Shown one piece after another: positions 25,725 to 36,101 of a stretch of 64,000 bases of DNA. The DNA lies in NCBI RefSeq assembly GCF_001536285.1, contig NZ_FAOZ01000006.1, positions 310,001-374,000 on the forward strand, given 5' to 3'. This DNA is from Parafrankia irregularis. GTDB lineage: Bacteria; Actinomycetota; Actinomycetes; Frankiales; Frankiaceae. Positions within the stretch are counted from its first letter, which is position 1; every line of letters begins with the position of its first letter. Under the pieces are notes generated by a model. The model was given only the letters and a program-made list of their open reading frames with translations, was not told where the DNA came from and did no database searches. Both the position numbers and the translations under genes were made by a program.

Positions 25725-25921
25725 ACGCGGCGACCCACCGGGATCCCGCGCCGTTACACCGCGCCAGGATTTCACCCCAACAGCCACAAAAAGGGCGGAG
25801 AGCCAATTGACCGTCCGCAAGAAGTGAGGATGCTGGTTGTTGCAGCAGCCGAAATCCTCACTTCCTGCTCAGAAGCAGCGACAGCGGCGACAGCCGCGAC
25901 AGCCGAAGCCCGGAATCCTGT
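25725..25921 (+). repeat. Composite hairpin element, copy A
   Basis: Core: GAAGTGAGGAT (25821-25831) and ATCCTCACTTC (25854-25864) with an inner GGTTG/CAGCC stem. The left flank (CGACCCACCGGGATCCCGCG around 25730-25750) and right flank (GAAGCCCGGAATCC around 25905-25919) match copies B, C and D. It fills the convergent gap between the alcohol dehydrogenase and MarR genes; nothing else is seen in 25641-25997. Confidence 0.7.
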
Positions 25922-25997
25922 GACGGGCCGTTCCGGTGGCCGGAATCCGCGAGCCTTTCCCGACAGCGAACGATGATTGGAATTCGACGACACAGGA

Positions 25998-26564
25998 CTA
26001 GCGCGCCGGGGGGACCGAGCGGCCGGTCGGGTCGACCTGGGCGTCCAGCATCCCCAGCCGCATGCGGTCGAGAAGCTCGGCGAGCTGCCGGCGCTCGGCG
26101 GCGGTGAAGCCGTCGAGCGCCACGCCGATGTCGTGCAGGCCCACTTCGCGGACGGCGGCCAGCAGCGCCTCACCGTGCTCGGTCGGGGCGAGTCGGGCCA
26201 CCCTCCGGTCCGTCCCGTCCGCGGACCGGCTGACCAGGCGATGTTCCTCCAGCGGCCGCAGCTGCCGGCTCACCGTCGACTGGTCGAGATCCAGCCAGCG
26301 GGCCAGGTCGGAGGACGTCGCGCTGCCGTGCCGGGCGATCCATCGCAGCAGGGTGAGGCTCGCGCCGGTGATCGGTGCGCCGGCGGCCCGCAGCATCCGC
26401 TCCCGCTGCCGCGGGCTGCGCGCGGCCAGCCCGACCAGCTCGACGAACTCGTGGATGCGGGCCAGGTCCTGATCCGACCCCGACTCCTGATCCGACCCCG
26501 ACTCCTGATCCGACCCCGGCTCCCGGTCCGACCCCGGCTCTCGGCTCGCATCCACGCAGTCCAC
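25998..26564 (-). CDS. MarR-family regulator
   Basis: 188 aa from GTG 26564. After an acidic, repeated linker (GSDREPGSDQES, coded by 18-bp repeats) comes the winged helix: ASLTLLRWIARHGSATSSDL, LDQSTVSRQLRPLEEHRLV and the wing RSADGTDRRVARL. The linker separates it from the upstream nitronate monooxygenase stop by about 40 nt, so the two are probably co-transcribed. Starts further upstream would overlap that gene. The nearest candidate operator is the palindrome upstream of the monooxygenase gene. Confidence 0.85.
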   Translation of the reverse strand: MDCVDASREPGSDREPGSDQESGSDQESGSDQDLARIHEFVELVGLAARSPRQRERMLRAAGAPITGASLTLLRWIARHGSATSSDLARWLDLDQSTVSRQLRPLEEHRLVSRSADGTDRRVARLAPTEHGEALLAAVREVGLHDIGVALDGFTAAERRQLAELLDRMRLGMLDAQVDPTGRSVPPAR

Positions 26565-26605
26565 GCCGTCGCTGTCCCCACTTCGGTCGCTGTCGAGGCC
26601 GCCGG

Positions 26606-27730
26606 TCAGTCCTCCAGCACCGCCCCGAGCCGCTGGGTCGTCTCGATCCATTCCTCCACCATCTCGCGCATGACCTCGGCCGTCGGGCGCCGGCGGTCGA
26701 GGCTGCCCACGATCTGCCCGACGGGGAAGCCGCTCAGCGCCTTCGTTCCGGCGCGGGTCCAGCGGCGCGACGCCTCCCCCCACACAATGCCCTGCAGCGG
26801 CATCGGCAGGGTCTTCGGGGCGTCCTCGCGTTCCCAGGCGTCCGTCCAGGCGCTGCGCAGCAGCCGGGCGGGCTTGCCCGTCATCGCGCGGGAACGCACC
26901 GTGTCCCGCGAGGTGGCCGCGAGCAGGTTCTCGACGATGGGCTCGGCGGTGTCGGCCTCGGTGACGGTGAGCCACACCGAGCCCGTCCAGGCGCCCTGGG
27001 CGCCGAGCGCGAGCGCGGCGGCGATCTGCCGGCCGCCGCCGATCCCGCCGGCGGCGAGCACCGGGACGCCCGGCCCCACCGCGTCGACGACCTCGGGCAC
27101 CAGGACCATCGTGCTGACCTCGCCGCAGTGCCCGCCCGCCTCGGTGCCCTGGGCGACGATGATGTCGACGCCCATCTCGACCTGCTTGACGGCGTGCCGC
27201 TTCGCGCCGACGAGCGCGGCCACCAGCACACCCTGGGCGTGAGCGCGGTCGATGACCTCCTCCGGCGGCGGCCCCAGCGCGTTGACCAGCAGCTTCACCG
27301 GATGCTTGAGGGCCACCTCGACCTGCCCCGGGCCCTCCTGCTCGATACCGAGCCCGGCCGCCTTCAGATCACCCCCGGCAGCCGCGTCCGCGGGCAGCGG
27401 CGGGACGTCGTGTTCGGCCAGGACGGACTCGGCGAAGCGGCGGTGCTCGTCGGGCACCAGCTCGACCATCTTCTCCCTGGTGATCTCCGCTCCGCCTCCC
27501 TTCCCGACGTACGAGTTCGGCATGACGATGTCGACGCCGTAGGGCCGGCCGTCGACGTGCTCGTCGATCCAGGCCAGTTCGACCTCGAGTTCCTCGGGGT
27601 TGAAGGCGAGCGCCCCCAGCACCCCGAACCCGCCCGCTCTGCTGACCGCCGCGACGACGTCCCGGCAGTGCGAGAAGGCGAAGATCGGGAACTCGATACC
27701 GAGCAGGTCACAGACAGGAGTACGGGCCAT
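26606..27730 (-). CDS. Nitronate monooxygenase (2-nitropropane dioxygenase family)
   Basis: 374 aa from ATG 27730 (GAGGAGGG upstream). The FMN TIM-barrel begins TPVCDLLGIEFPIFAFSHC and contains KLLVNALGPPPEEV, the phosphate/FMN loop IVAQGTEAGGHCGEVSTM with the conserved Gly-His, and VLAAGGIGGGRQIAAAL. The catalytic His is probably in EAGGHCG. Enzymes of this family oxidise nitronates, and many paralogues sit in actinobacterial CoA-ester and steroid pathways with unknown roles. It heads a two-gene operon with the MarR regulator. Confidence 0.85.
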   Translation of the reverse strand: MARTPVCDLLGIEFPIFAFSHCRDVVAAVSRAGGFGVLGALAFNPEELEVELAWIDEHVDGRPYGVDIVMPNSYVGKGGGAEITREKMVELVPDEHRRFAESVLAEHDVPPLPADAAAGGDLKAAGLGIEQEGPGQVEVALKHPVKLLVNALGPPPEEVIDRAHAQGVLVAALVGAKRHAVKQVEMGVDIIVAQGTEAGGHCGEVSTMVLVPEVVDAVGPGVPVLAAGGIGGGRQIAAALALGAQGAWTGSVWLTVTEADTAEPIVENLLAATSRDTVRSRAMTGKPARLLRSAWTDAWEREDAPKTLPMPLQGIVWGEASRRWTRAGTKALSGFPVGQIVGSLDRRRPTAEVMREMVEEWIETTQRLGAVLED

Positions 27731-27750
27731 GCGCCCTCCTCAGGAGAATT

Positions 27751-27774
27751 AACTTGCATGTATACAAGCATGTT
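27751..27774. promoter_or_regulatory. Palindromic operator upstream of the nitronate monooxygenase
   Basis: A 24-bp near-perfect palindrome (20 of 24 positions symmetric) centred on TGTATACA lies 20-45 nt upstream of the start codon. Its position over the promoter suggests repression, most simply by the MarR protein encoded in the same operon. Confidence 0.5.
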
Positions 27775-27895
27775 TTTGAGGGCGACGGAAGGCCCCGGAA
27801 TGCCGTCATCCCGACCGGCACAGCCGCCGAGCAAGATCCGCCGCCTCTGGTCGCTCGGGAATGCACAGCAGAATCCCGAGCTCCGAGCGGCCGTT

Positions 27896-27947
27896 GCCGC
27901 CGAGCAAGATCTGACGAGGTTGGTCGCGGGAACGACGAGAATCCTCA
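27896..27947 (+). repeat. Hairpin relative F
   Basis: GATCTGACGAGG and AATCCTCAGATT form an imperfect outer stem around GGTCG/CGACG. The layout resembles the composite elements but the arms differ. Nearby, a perfect CTCGGGA/TCCCGAG hairpin and a duplicated GCCGCCGAGCAAGATC lie in the same 27775-28062 stretch, which has no gene. Confidence 0.4.
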
Positions 27948-28062
27948 GATTCCCGAACCGCGGCTTCGGGCTGCCGCTACCACCGGGCGAATGATGCCGA
28001 TCACGGCTGACAGGCGGCCATGCGGGCGAGGTTCGCACGGCTCGCACTCCACGAACGCGGCT

Positions 28063-28240
28063 GAATCCCTGAACGCGGTGGCCGGACGGCGCGACCGAAT
28101 CGTGAAGGATTTTGGTCGTTCTGGCGACCAGAATCCTTCTTTCTTGCGAGTTGTCAAATCACTCTGCATCCATTTTGTCTCACTTGTCGTGAATTTTCGG
28201 CGCTGCGCGGCGGGGTGGGATTCCCGGTGGGCGGTCGAGC
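28063..28240 (-). repeat. Composite hairpin element, copy D
   Basis: In reverse orientation relative to A and C. Core arms GAAGGATT (28104-28111) and AATCCTTC (28132-28139) enclose TGGTCG/CGACCA. The flank to 28240 ends in GGGATTCCCGGT, matching the CCGGGGATCCC flank of the other copies. It is AT-rich for this genome and lies downstream of the SDR gene. Confidence 0.6.
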
Positions 28241-28268
28241 GTCCCCCGGGCTTCGGACCTGCTGTTTC

Positions 28269-29186
28269 TCAGGCGGTCATTCCGCCGTCGACCGGGACGA
28301 TCGTCCCGGTCATCAGGCTGGCCTCGGCGGATGCCAGGAAGGCGATGACGCGCGCGACGTCGTCCGGCTCACCGAAGCCCCCCGGCACCGTGAGCTTGCC
28401 GAGCAGCTTCATCGACGCCCCTTCCGGCGGCATGAAGCCGGCGATGATGTCGGTGTCGATGCCGCCGGGTGCCACCGCGTTCACCCGGATGTTCCTGCTG
28501 ACGTACTCCCAGGCCAGCGCCTTGGTGAGCATGACGACACCACCCTTGGACGCGCAGTAGGCGGCGCTGTAGGGCTGGGCGCGCAGCCCGGCGCTGGACG
28601 CGACGTTGACGATGGTGCCGCCGTCACGAGCCAGGAAACCGGCCAGGCACGCCCGGCTCATCAGGAAGGTTCCGGTGAGGTTGACGTCGATGATCCTGCG
28701 CCAGTCGGCGAGGGGCTGCTCCGCGGTGTGCGCGAACCAGCCGATCCCGGCGACGTTCGCGAGCACCCTGGGTGCGCCCAGGTCATCCTCGACGGCGCGG
28801 ACGGCGGCCGCCACCGACTCCTCGTCGGAGACGTCGCAGGCGAAGGCGCGGGCCGCGCCGCCGGCCTCGACGATGCCGGCGGCGGTCTTCTCCGCCTGGT
28901 CGATCCGGACGTCCAGGCAGGCCACCGTCGCGCCGCGGGTGGCGAGCCGGTGCGCCGTCGCCGCGCCGATGCCGCGCGCCGCGCCGGTGACGATCGCCAC
29001 CGCACCATCGAAACCACCGAAACCACCAGCCCCGCCGAATCCGCCACCGGGACCGCCGCCGACTGCGCCAGCACCGCCAGCGCCAGCCGCACCAGCACCA
29101 GCAGCACCAGCACCAGCACCAGCACCAGCAGCACCAGGAGCACCAGCACCAGGAGCGCCAGCACCGCCGGAGATTTCGCCGCTCAC
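28269..29186 (-). CDS. Short-chain dehydrogenase/reductase with Gly/Ala-rich leader
   Basis: 305 aa from GTG 29186, overlapping the P450 stop as GTGA. The first 55 residues are Gly/Ala repeats coded by CAGCAC-type triplet repeats, unlike any normal SDR. The catalytic domain starts at [19 protein letters not shown] (TGxxxGxG cofactor site) and has [14 protein letters not shown], the catalytic Ser in NVASSAG, YCASK (Tyr-x-x-x-Lys) and VDGGMTA at the end. It is co-translated with the cytochrome P450 and probably oxidises or reduces its product. Confidence 0.85.
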   Translation of the reverse strand: MSGEISGGAGAPGAGAPGAAGAGAGAGAAGAGAAGAGGAGAVGGGPGGGFGGAGGFGGFDGAVAIVTGAARGIGAATAHRLATRGATVACLDVRIDQAEKTAAGIVEAGGAARAFACDVSDEESVAAAVRAVEDDLGAPRVLANVAGIGWFAHTAEQPLADWRRIIDVNLTGTFLMSRACLAGFLARDGGTIVNVASSAGLRAQPYSAAYCASKGGVVMLTKALAWEYVSRNIRVNAVAPGGIDTDIIAGFMPPEGASMKLLGKLTVPGGFGEPDDVARVIAFLASAEASLMTGTIVPVDGGMTA

Positions 29187-30412
29187 TCGGCGCGCTCCGG
29201 CACGAAGCGGACCGGCATTTCCTTCACGCCGTTGATGAAGTTCGACCGCAGGCGGCGGGCGGGGGCGATCGGCTCGACCCGGTCCAGCCGGGTGACCAGC
29301 GTTTCGAGCATCAGCTCGATCTCTCGCATCGCCAGGTGCTTGCCGAGGCAGAAGTGCGGGCCGCCGCCACCGAAGCCCACATGCGGGTTCGGGTCGCGGC
29401 CGATGTCGAAACGGTAGGGGTCGGCGAACACCGACTCGTCGTAGTTCGCCGACGAGTAGTACATGACCACCTTCTCACCGGCGGCGATCGGCTGGCCGCC
29501 GAGCACCACGTCGGTCGTGGTCGTGCGGCGGAAGCCCATCACCGGGCTGACCCAGCGGACGATCTCGTCCGCCGCCCTGGTCAGCACCGCCGGGTCGGAC
29601 CTGCCCGCCCTGAGCTTCTCCCACTGTTCGGGATGGTCCAGCAGCGCCTGCATGCCACCGGAGATGGCATTTCGCGTGGTCTCGTTGCCGGCGACCATGA
29701 GCAGGATGAAGAACAGGTCGAACTCCATCTCGGACAGCTCGTGGCCGTTCTCGTCGGCGGTGACGAGCTTGGTCAGGATGTCGTCGGCCGGGCAGCCGCG
29801 CCGCGCCGCGCCCAGCTCGTTCGCGTAGGCGTACGCCTCCATCGCGGCGGCCTGCTGGTCGGCCGCGTCGGCGGACAGCTCGGGATCGTCGCTGGCCAGC
29901 ATCCGGTTCGACCAGTTGAACAGCCGGTGCCTGTCCTCGTGCGGGACGCCGATCAGCTCCGCGATCACGACGAGCGGCAGCTCCGCCGCGCAGATCTTCA
30001 CGAAGTCGCCCTCACCGGCCTCGATCGCGCGGTCGACGATCTTCTCGCAGGAGGTCCGGATCTTCTCGGTGAGGCGCCCGATCATGCGCGGGGTGAAGCC
30101 CCGGTTCACCAGGCTGCGCAGCCGGGTGTGTTCCGGCGGGTCCTGGTTGACCATCATGAGCTGCTGCTCGGCCAGGGCTTCCGGGGTGAGCTCGGGCAGC
30201 AGGCAGGTCTCCCGGTTGGACGAGAACTGGTCCGGACTGCGGGAGATGTGCACGACGTCCGCGTGCCGGGTCACCGCCCAGAAGCCGGCCTCGCGCTCCG
30301 GGTCGCGGTGGTGGAACACCGGTGCCTGGGCCCGCAGGATCCTGAACTCGTCATGCGGCAGACCCTGGACGTAGCGGCCGGGATCGTAGACATCGATCTG
30401 GTCGAGCGACAT
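29183..30412 (-). CDS. Cytochrome P450
   Basis: 409 aa from ATG 30412, with GGAGG 7 nt upstream. I-helix [15 protein letters not shown]-helix ExxR ([16 protein letters not shown] region), and haem loop [11 protein letters not shown] with the axial Cys at residue 355. AGNETTRN is shared with the CYP125/CYP142/CYP124 steroid and fatty-acid omega-hydroxylase group, so a hydrophobic alkyl or steroid substrate is likely; that is inference. Expression should respond to two regulators, because its promoter region has a KstR-type box (30455) and a P-box (30480). Confidence 0.9.
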   Translation of the reverse strand: MSLDQIDVYDPGRYVQGLPHDEFRILRAQAPVFHHRDPEREAGFWAVTRHADVVHISRSPDQFSSNRETCLLPELTPEALAEQQLMMVNQDPPEHTRLRSLVNRGFTPRMIGRLTEKIRTSCEKIVDRAIEAGEGDFVKICAAELPLVVIAELIGVPHEDRHRLFNWSNRMLASDDPELSADAADQQAAAMEAYAYANELGAARRGCPADDILTKLVTADENGHELSEMEFDLFFILLMVAGNETTRNAISGGMQALLDHPEQWEKLRAGRSDPAVLTRAADEIVRWVSPVMGFRRTTTTDVVLGGQPIAAGEKVVMYYSSANYDESVFADPYRFDIGRDPNPHVGFGGGGPHFCLGKHLAMREIELMLETLVTRLDRVEPIAPARRLRSNFINGVKEMPVRFVPERAE

Positions 30413-30454
30413 GTCGGGACCTCCGAGATCCGTCTCGTCCGCCAAGCTCAAAAC

Positions 30455-30468
30455 TAGAACAGGTTCTC
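30455..30468. promoter_or_regulatory. KstR-type box at the P450 promoter
   Basis: TAGAACAGGTTCTC fits the mycobacterial KstR motif TnnAACnnGTTnnA except for the last base. It lies 43 nt upstream of the P450 start. A KstR-like TetR protein is encoded at 33886. Confidence 0.6.
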
Positions 30469-30479
30469 TCGTCTCGTTT

Positions 30480-30496
30480 CCTGACGCAATATCAGA
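30480..30496. promoter_or_regulatory. 17-bp palindrome (P-box 2)
   Basis: CCTGACGCAATATCAGA, 12 bp upstream of the KstR-type box in the P450 promoter region. It matches the P-box family. Confidence 0.55.
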
Positions 30497-30527
30497 AACA
30501 GCATTGGGGCCGGACGGGCCGAGCGGG

Positions 30528-31487
30528 TCAGCGAAGCTCGTCGACGTAGGTCTGCGTGCCGGGCAGGGTGGGGACGAACGGGGCGAGCAGCTCCAGCCGA
30601 CCGAGGCCCGACTTCTCCCAGTCCGCGGCCGCCGCGGTGAAGCCGGGCGCCCAGCACCGCGCCGGCGTCGTCTCGGTGAACCACAGCACGGTCAGGCGGC
30701 GTCCGAGACCGGCGACCTGGTCCACATAGGCCATCCGGTCCTCGGGCAGCGGCAACGGGGTGAACAGCAGGCCCATCGCCACCGCGCCACCGGGCGCGAG
30801 CACCCGCGGCGCGCGCTCGGCGCGCAGCCAGTCGACGAGAGCGGAGATGGCCGCGCCACCCACGCCACCCACACCAGCCACGCCGGCCGCGTCACCCACG
30901 CCAGTCGCACCAGCCGTGCCAGCCGCGGCCTCATCCACCAAGGCCTCGCCCACCGCGTCGACGACCTCGACCACCAGGCCACCGTACGGATGGTCCAGCG
31001 CGTGGATATCGAGCGCACCGCCGCGGCCGTCGCGATACACCGCGCCGAGATAGTCCTGGAACGCGGTGAAGACGTGGTCACGCCGGTGGAAGATGCGTCC
31101 GTCCGCGTTGAGCCGCTGGTTCGTGGCGACGGTCCACCGCATGTGGTCGCGGTGGCGGCCGCGGGTCAGCCAGTAGACCGCGATGTACTTGCCAGCCTCC
31201 AGCGGCCGCGCGACGGCCGAGTCGGCCGGCTCGCGCAGCGCCTGCAGCGCCCTGGGCGCCACCCAGCGCCGGCCGGCGAACATCCAGGGCATCGCCATGG
31301 CACCCGCGTAGAAGTGATCGTCCTCGTACCAGCGGTTGTACTCGGCCTCCGCGCCCGGATGCGGCTCCACCATCGTGATCAGCGCGGAGCCGATGGCGAC
31401 GCCGTACGGGCCGGCGGCGGGAAGCACGGAGTAGGGGCTGTCGGAGTCGGGGCTGTCGACGGAATCTGCCACCGCGTCGTCCGGCAC
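30528..31487 (-). CDS. EthD-like / dimeric alpha-beta barrel protein, function unknown
   Basis: 319 aa from GTG 31487, with GGAGGGAG 8 nt upstream; the open frame extends to 31634 without a ribosome site. The segment GSALITMVEPHPGAEAEYNR then WYEDDHFYAGAMAMPWMFAG resembles the EthD/Dabb half-barrel (Trp-Tyr-x-x-x-His). A second half (GLLFTPLPLPEDRMAYVDQV) may complete an intramolecular dimer. An Ala/Gly/Val low-complexity insert separates the halves. Such proteins accompany P450 and dehydrogenase systems, sometimes as small-molecule binding partners. No enzyme activity can be assigned. Divergent from an LLM oxidoreductase with a P-box between. Confidence 0.6.
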   Translation of the reverse strand: MPDDAVADSVDSPDSDSPYSVLPAAGPYGVAIGSALITMVEPHPGAEAEYNRWYEDDHFYAGAMAMPWMFAGRRWVAPRALQALREPADSAVARPLEAGKYIAVYWLTRGRHRDHMRWTVATNQRLNADGRIFHRRDHVFTAFQDYLGAVYRDGRGGALDIHALDHPYGGLVVEVVDAVGEALVDEAAAGTAGATGVGDAAGVAGVGGVGGAAISALVDWLRAERAPRVLAPGGAVAMGLLFTPLPLPEDRMAYVDQVAGLGRRLTVLWFTETTPARCWAPGFTAAAADWEKSGLGRLELLAPFVPTLPGTQTYVDELR

Positions 31488-31549
31488 GGCTGAACTCCCT
31501 CCGCCCCGGGCGCGCGTCGGCCCGGAACGCGGTCCACTCAAGCACGGAA

Positions 31550-31566
31550 TCTGGTGACCCGTCAGA
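31550..31566. promoter_or_regulatory. 17-bp palindrome (P-box 3)
   Basis: TCTGGTGACCCGTCAGA, whose reverse complement differs at one base from the site at 39347. It lies between the divergent EthD-like and LLM genes, just upstream of the LLM -10. Confidence 0.65.
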
Positions 31567-31577
31567 AAATCTTTGAA

Positions 31578-31583
31578 TACACT
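31578..31583 (+). promoter_or_regulatory. -10 element of the LLM gene, probable leaderless transcript
   Basis: TACACT ends 8 nt before the ATG at 31592, and no ribosome site is present, so transcription probably starts at or next to the start codon. Confidence 0.5.
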
Positions 31584-31591
31584 CTGCTGCC

Positions 31592-32557
31592 ATGATCGTC
31601 TCTCGCGGCCCGTCCGTCGTGCCCCGCGGGGCACTCGCCTTCGGGATCCAGCTGCCGATCCAGGCGCAGAGCAGCCTGTTCGCCGAGCCCTGGGAGGCCA
31701 CGGCCACGCCGGACGACCTCGCGGCGATCGCCCGCGCGGCGGATGAGCACGGCTTCCTCTACGTCGCGGTCTGCGACCACGTCGCGATCCCCCGCCAGCT
31801 CGCCGCCGCCATGGGCACCACCTGGTACGACTCCGTCGCGACCCTGAGCTGGCTGGCCGCGGCGACGACCCGGGTGCGGCTGCTCAGCCACGTCTACAAC
31901 CTGGCCTACCGGCACCCGCTGGTGACGGCGAAGGCCTTCGCGACCCTCGACCGCCTCTCCGCCGGCCGGGTCATCCTCGGGGTCGGCGCGGGGCACGTCG
32001 CGGACGAGTTCGCCGGCCTGGGGCTGGATTTCGCCCACCGCGGGCGCATGCTCGACGACGCGATCGAGGTCGTCGACGCGGCCCTGCGCACCGAGTTCCC
32101 CACGGTCGCGAACGACAGCTTCACCGTCGACGGGCAGCTCGGGCTCGCGCCCCGGCCGGTGCAGGACCCGCGCCCGCCGCTGTGGGTCGGCGGCTCGTCG
32201 CCGGCGGCGGTGCGCCGGGCCGCGCGGCTCGGCGACGGGTGGCTGCCCCAGGGCACCCCGCTCGACCAGCTGCCGCCGCTGGTCGAGCTGCTGCGCACCG
32301 AACGCGCCGCGGCCGGCGTCACCCAGCCCTGCGACATCGGCGCGATCACCGACTGGCTGCACCTCGGCCAGCCGACCTGGGACGTCGGCCGCCCCTGCCG
32401 GGCCGGGACGCCCGCGCGGCTCGCCGAGCACCTGCGCCGCTACCGCGATGTCGGCGTCGACCACCTGCAGGTGCGGTTCCCCAGCCGCGGCCCGGCCGAG
32501 CTGATCGATCAGATCGCGGCCTTCGGCTCCGAGGTGGGGCCCCTGCTGGCCCCCTGA
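31592..32557 (+). CDS. LLM-class F420-type oxidoreductase
   Basis: 321 aa from ATG 31592. Luciferase-like (beta/alpha)8 barrel: ALAFGIQLPIQAQ at strand 1, AADEHGFLYVAVCDHV, STLDRLS-type block TLDRLSAGRVILGVGAGH, and PPLWVGGSSPAAVRRAARLGD near the C-terminus. These motifs are those of the TIGR03619-like actinobacterial F420-dependent group. Likely reduces or oxidises a pathway intermediate using F420. Predicted P-box control. Confidence 0.85.
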   Translation: MIVSRGPSVVPRGALAFGIQLPIQAQSSLFAEPWEATATPDDLAAIARAADEHGFLYVAVCDHVAIPRQLAAAMGTTWYDSVATLSWLAAATTRVRLLSHVYNLAYRHPLVTAKAFATLDRLSAGRVILGVGAGHVADEFAGLGLDFAHRGRMLDDAIEVVDAALRTEFPTVANDSFTVDGQLGLAPRPVQDPRPPLWVGGSSPAAVRRAARLGDGWLPQGTPLDQLPPLVELLRTERAAAGVTQPCDIGAITDWLHLGQPTWDVGRPCRAGTPARLAEHLRRYRDVGVDHLQVRFPSRGPAELIDQIAAFGSEVGPLLAP

Positions 32558-32664
32558 CCACCGCCCCGGCCGTCAACCCCCTGGCTGCCTGACCGCTGGT
32601 CCTCTGCCTGCTCGCCCCTGGCCGCCGGCCTGCTGACCGCTGACCCCTGACGCCCTCCCCCGAG

Positions 32665-33783
32665 TCAGAGCAGCTCGATGAGCTTCCGCAGCGCCTGCGG
32701 GTCGCGGACGCCGCCGATCAGCAGGGTGTGGACGGGCGAGGCCCGCCACAGCTCGAGGCGCTCCCGGATCCGCGCCCAGGGCCCGACCAGCGCGATGCCG
32801 TCGGCGAGTTCGTCCGGGACGGCCCGCACGGCGGCCTCCCGCTCCCCCGCGAGGAACAGCTGCTGCACCCGCGCGGCGGCGTCGCCGAAACCGAACCTCG
32901 ACACGACGTCCACATGGAAGTTGACGTCCTTGGCGCCCATGCCGCCGAGGTAGAACGCCAGCGTCCACTTGATGCGCAGCAACGCCGCCTCGACGTCGTC
33001 GTCCACGACCACCGTCACCGGGCAGGCGATCGAGAAGTCGGCGGGCGCCCCGGCCAGCGCCGCCGCGTACGCCGCGGGCCCGCGCTCGGGATGGTAGAAG
33101 ATCGGCAGCCAGCCGTCGGCGATCTCGGCGGCCAGCGCCACGTTCCCCGGGCCTTCGGCGCCGAGGTAGACGGGGATCCGCGGCCGCAGCGGATGCGTGG
33201 TGATCTTCAGCGGCTTGCCGAGCCCGGTGATGCCCCGCGCCGGGCCAGCGCCCGCCGGCGGCAGACCCGAAGCCCCGGCTCCGGCCCCGGCTCCGGCTCC
33301 GGCCGCAGCCGACGGCGGCGCCGACGGGGGCGCCGACCGCAGTGGCAACGGGTAGTGCGGCCCGTCGCTGGTGACCGGGGCGTCGCGGCGCCACACCGCC
33401 CGCAGGATGTCGACGTACTCCCGGGTTCGGGCGAGCGGCCGGGCGAAGGGCTGCCCGTACCAGCCCTCGACCACCTGCGGGCCGGACACGCCGAGCCCCA
33501 GCAGGAACCGCCCACCGGACAGGTGGTCCAGGGTCGCCGCGGTCATCGCGAGACAGGCCGGCGTGCGGGCGGACAGCTGTGCCAGCCCGGTGGCGAGCGT
33601 GATCCGGCTCGTCCGCGAGCCCAGCCAGGCCAGCGGGCTGATCGCGTCGGAGCCGTAGGCCTCGGCCGTCCACACCGACGCGTAGCCGTACTCCTCGGCG
33701 GCGAGTGTCAGCTCCAGATGATCGTCCGGTGGCACCGCCGGCCAGTAGCCGAGCATCAGGCCGAGTGCCAGATCAGCGGTCAC
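32665..33783 (-). CDS. LLM-class F420-type oxidoreductase
   Basis: 372 aa from GTG 33783 (GGAGGATT upstream). Barrel motifs: LALGLMLGYWP, AEEYGYASVWTAEAYGSDAI, ITLATGLAQLSARTPACLAM, GGRFLLGLGVSGPQVVEGWYG. The last block is characteristic of F420-dependent LLM enzymes near F420-dependent methylenetetrahydromethanopterin reductase. A Gly/Ala/Pro repeat insert sits around residue 160. It is divergent from the KstR-like regulator. The 32558-32664 gap has only short CTGaCCGCTG repeats. Confidence 0.85.
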   Translation of the reverse strand: MTADLALGLMLGYWPAVPPDDHLELTLAAEEYGYASVWTAEAYGSDAISPLAWLGSRTSRITLATGLAQLSARTPACLAMTAATLDHLSGGRFLLGLGVSGPQVVEGWYGQPFARPLARTREYVDILRAVWRRDAPVTSDGPHYPLPLRSAPPSAPPSAAAGAGAGAGAGASGLPPAGAGPARGITGLGKPLKITTHPLRPRIPVYLGAEGPGNVALAAEIADGWLPIFYHPERGPAAYAAALAGAPADFSIACPVTVVVDDDVEAALLRIKWTLAFYLGGMGAKDVNFHVDVVSRFGFGDAAARVQQLFLAGEREAAVRAVPDELADGIALVGPWARIRERLELWRASPVHTLLIGGVRDPQALRKLIELL

Positions 33784-33871
33784 AACAATCCTCCTGGATG
33801 GTGTTATGTCCTGGTTGCGGATGGATTGCCGGCTGCTCGGATGTCCGCACCCGGGTTCGGGCTGATCACGG

Positions 33872-33877
33872 GTACGC
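33872..33877 (+). promoter_or_regulatory. -10 element of the KstR-like gene
   Basis: TACGCT lies 8 nt before ATG 33886 with no ribosome site between, suggesting a leaderless transcript. The same hexamer and spacing occur at the other TetR gene (39373). Confidence 0.45.
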
Positions 33878-33885
33878 TCCGGTCC

Positions 33886-34491
33886 ATGGCGTCACCGGCG
33901 GTTCCGCCCCCCGTGGACAGTGACGGGCTGGACAGGCCCGCCCAGCGAGCACGGCGGGAGCGGATTCTGGACGCCGCCGTCGCGCTCGGGTCCGAGGGCG
34001 GCTACGACGCCGTGCAGATGCGGGCGGTGGCGGAGCGCTCCGGGGTCGCGCTCGGGACGCTGTACCGCTACTTCCCGTCGAAGGTGCAGCTGCTGGTGTC
34101 CGCGATGGCCCGCGAGATCGACGGCATCCGGCTGCCGTCCGCCGAGCGCATGGCGGGCCTCACCCCGGCGGACCGGATCCTGGCCGTCCTCAGCCGCGCC
34201 ACCAAGGTCTTCCAGCGGGACCCGAACCTGGCCGGCGCGCTGGTCCGGGCGGTCATGTTCGCGGACGCGTCGGCCACCGCCGAGGTCGACCAGGTCACCC
34301 AGCGGATGAACTCGATCATCATTCGCATGATGCGCGGTGAGGACGGCGATCCGTCCCCGCGGGACATCGCGGTGGCGGGCCTGATCGCCAAGGTGTGGTT
34401 CGTCAGCGAGATCCAGTGGCTGTCCGGCCGCACCAAGGCCCGGCAGGTGCTCGACGACCTGGAACTGGTCGTCCGCGAGCTCGTCCACTAG
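33886..34491 (+). CDS. KstR-like TetR-family regulator
   Basis: 201 aa from ATG 33886; an in-frame ATG at 33841 is possible. The HTH GGYDAVQMRAVAERSGVALG, then TLYRYFPSKVQLLVSAMARE, is very close to mycobacterial KstR, and the ligand domain keeps VMFADASATAEVDQV and WLSGR, also KstR-like. KstR represses cholesterol side-chain and ring degradation genes and is released by steroid-CoA thioesters. Three sites resembling its motif occur in this window (30455, 34801, 34867), which supports a local regulon. Effector identity is inference. Confidence 0.85.
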   Translation: MASPAVPPPVDSDGLDRPAQRARRERILDAAVALGSEGGYDAVQMRAVAERSGVALGTLYRYFPSKVQLLVSAMAREIDGIRLPSAERMAGLTPADRILAVLSRATKVFQRDPNLAGALVRAVMFADASATAEVDQVTQRMNSIIIRMMRGEDGDPSPRDIAVAGLIAKVWFVSEIQWLSGRTKARQVLDDLELVVRELVH

Positions 34492-34544
34492 CACCGCCGC
34501 CCGCAGAGCCGGGCCGCGAGCACGCCTGGTGTTGCTTCCGGACA

Positions 34545-34590
34545 AGAGTGAAGGATCCTGGCTGTCAGGACGACCAGAATCATTCACTCT
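34545..34590 (+). repeat. Hairpin relative E
   Basis: AGAGTGAAGGAT (34545-34556) pairs with ATCATTCACTCT (34579-34590), 11 of 12 positions, around an inner GG...CC stem. It resembles the core of the composite elements without their flanks. It sits 54 nt after the KstR-like gene, so it may also act as terminator. Confidence 0.5.
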
Positions 34591-34688
34591 TTCCACGCCC
34601 CGCCCCCTCCGACGCCTCATGGTTCTCAGGTGAGAGCGGGCAGTGACCAAACCCCGCCGGAAGCCCCCGGTCACGGTCGGGCGGGTGA

Positions 34689-36100
<1,412 letters not shown>

Positions 36101-36101
<1 letters not shown>

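Noticed and set aside
25725-25921. Composite hairpin elements as simple terminators only
   Set aside because: Shared flanks of about 100 bp on each side, both orientations and several copies are not explained by termination, though the hairpins may also terminate transcripts.
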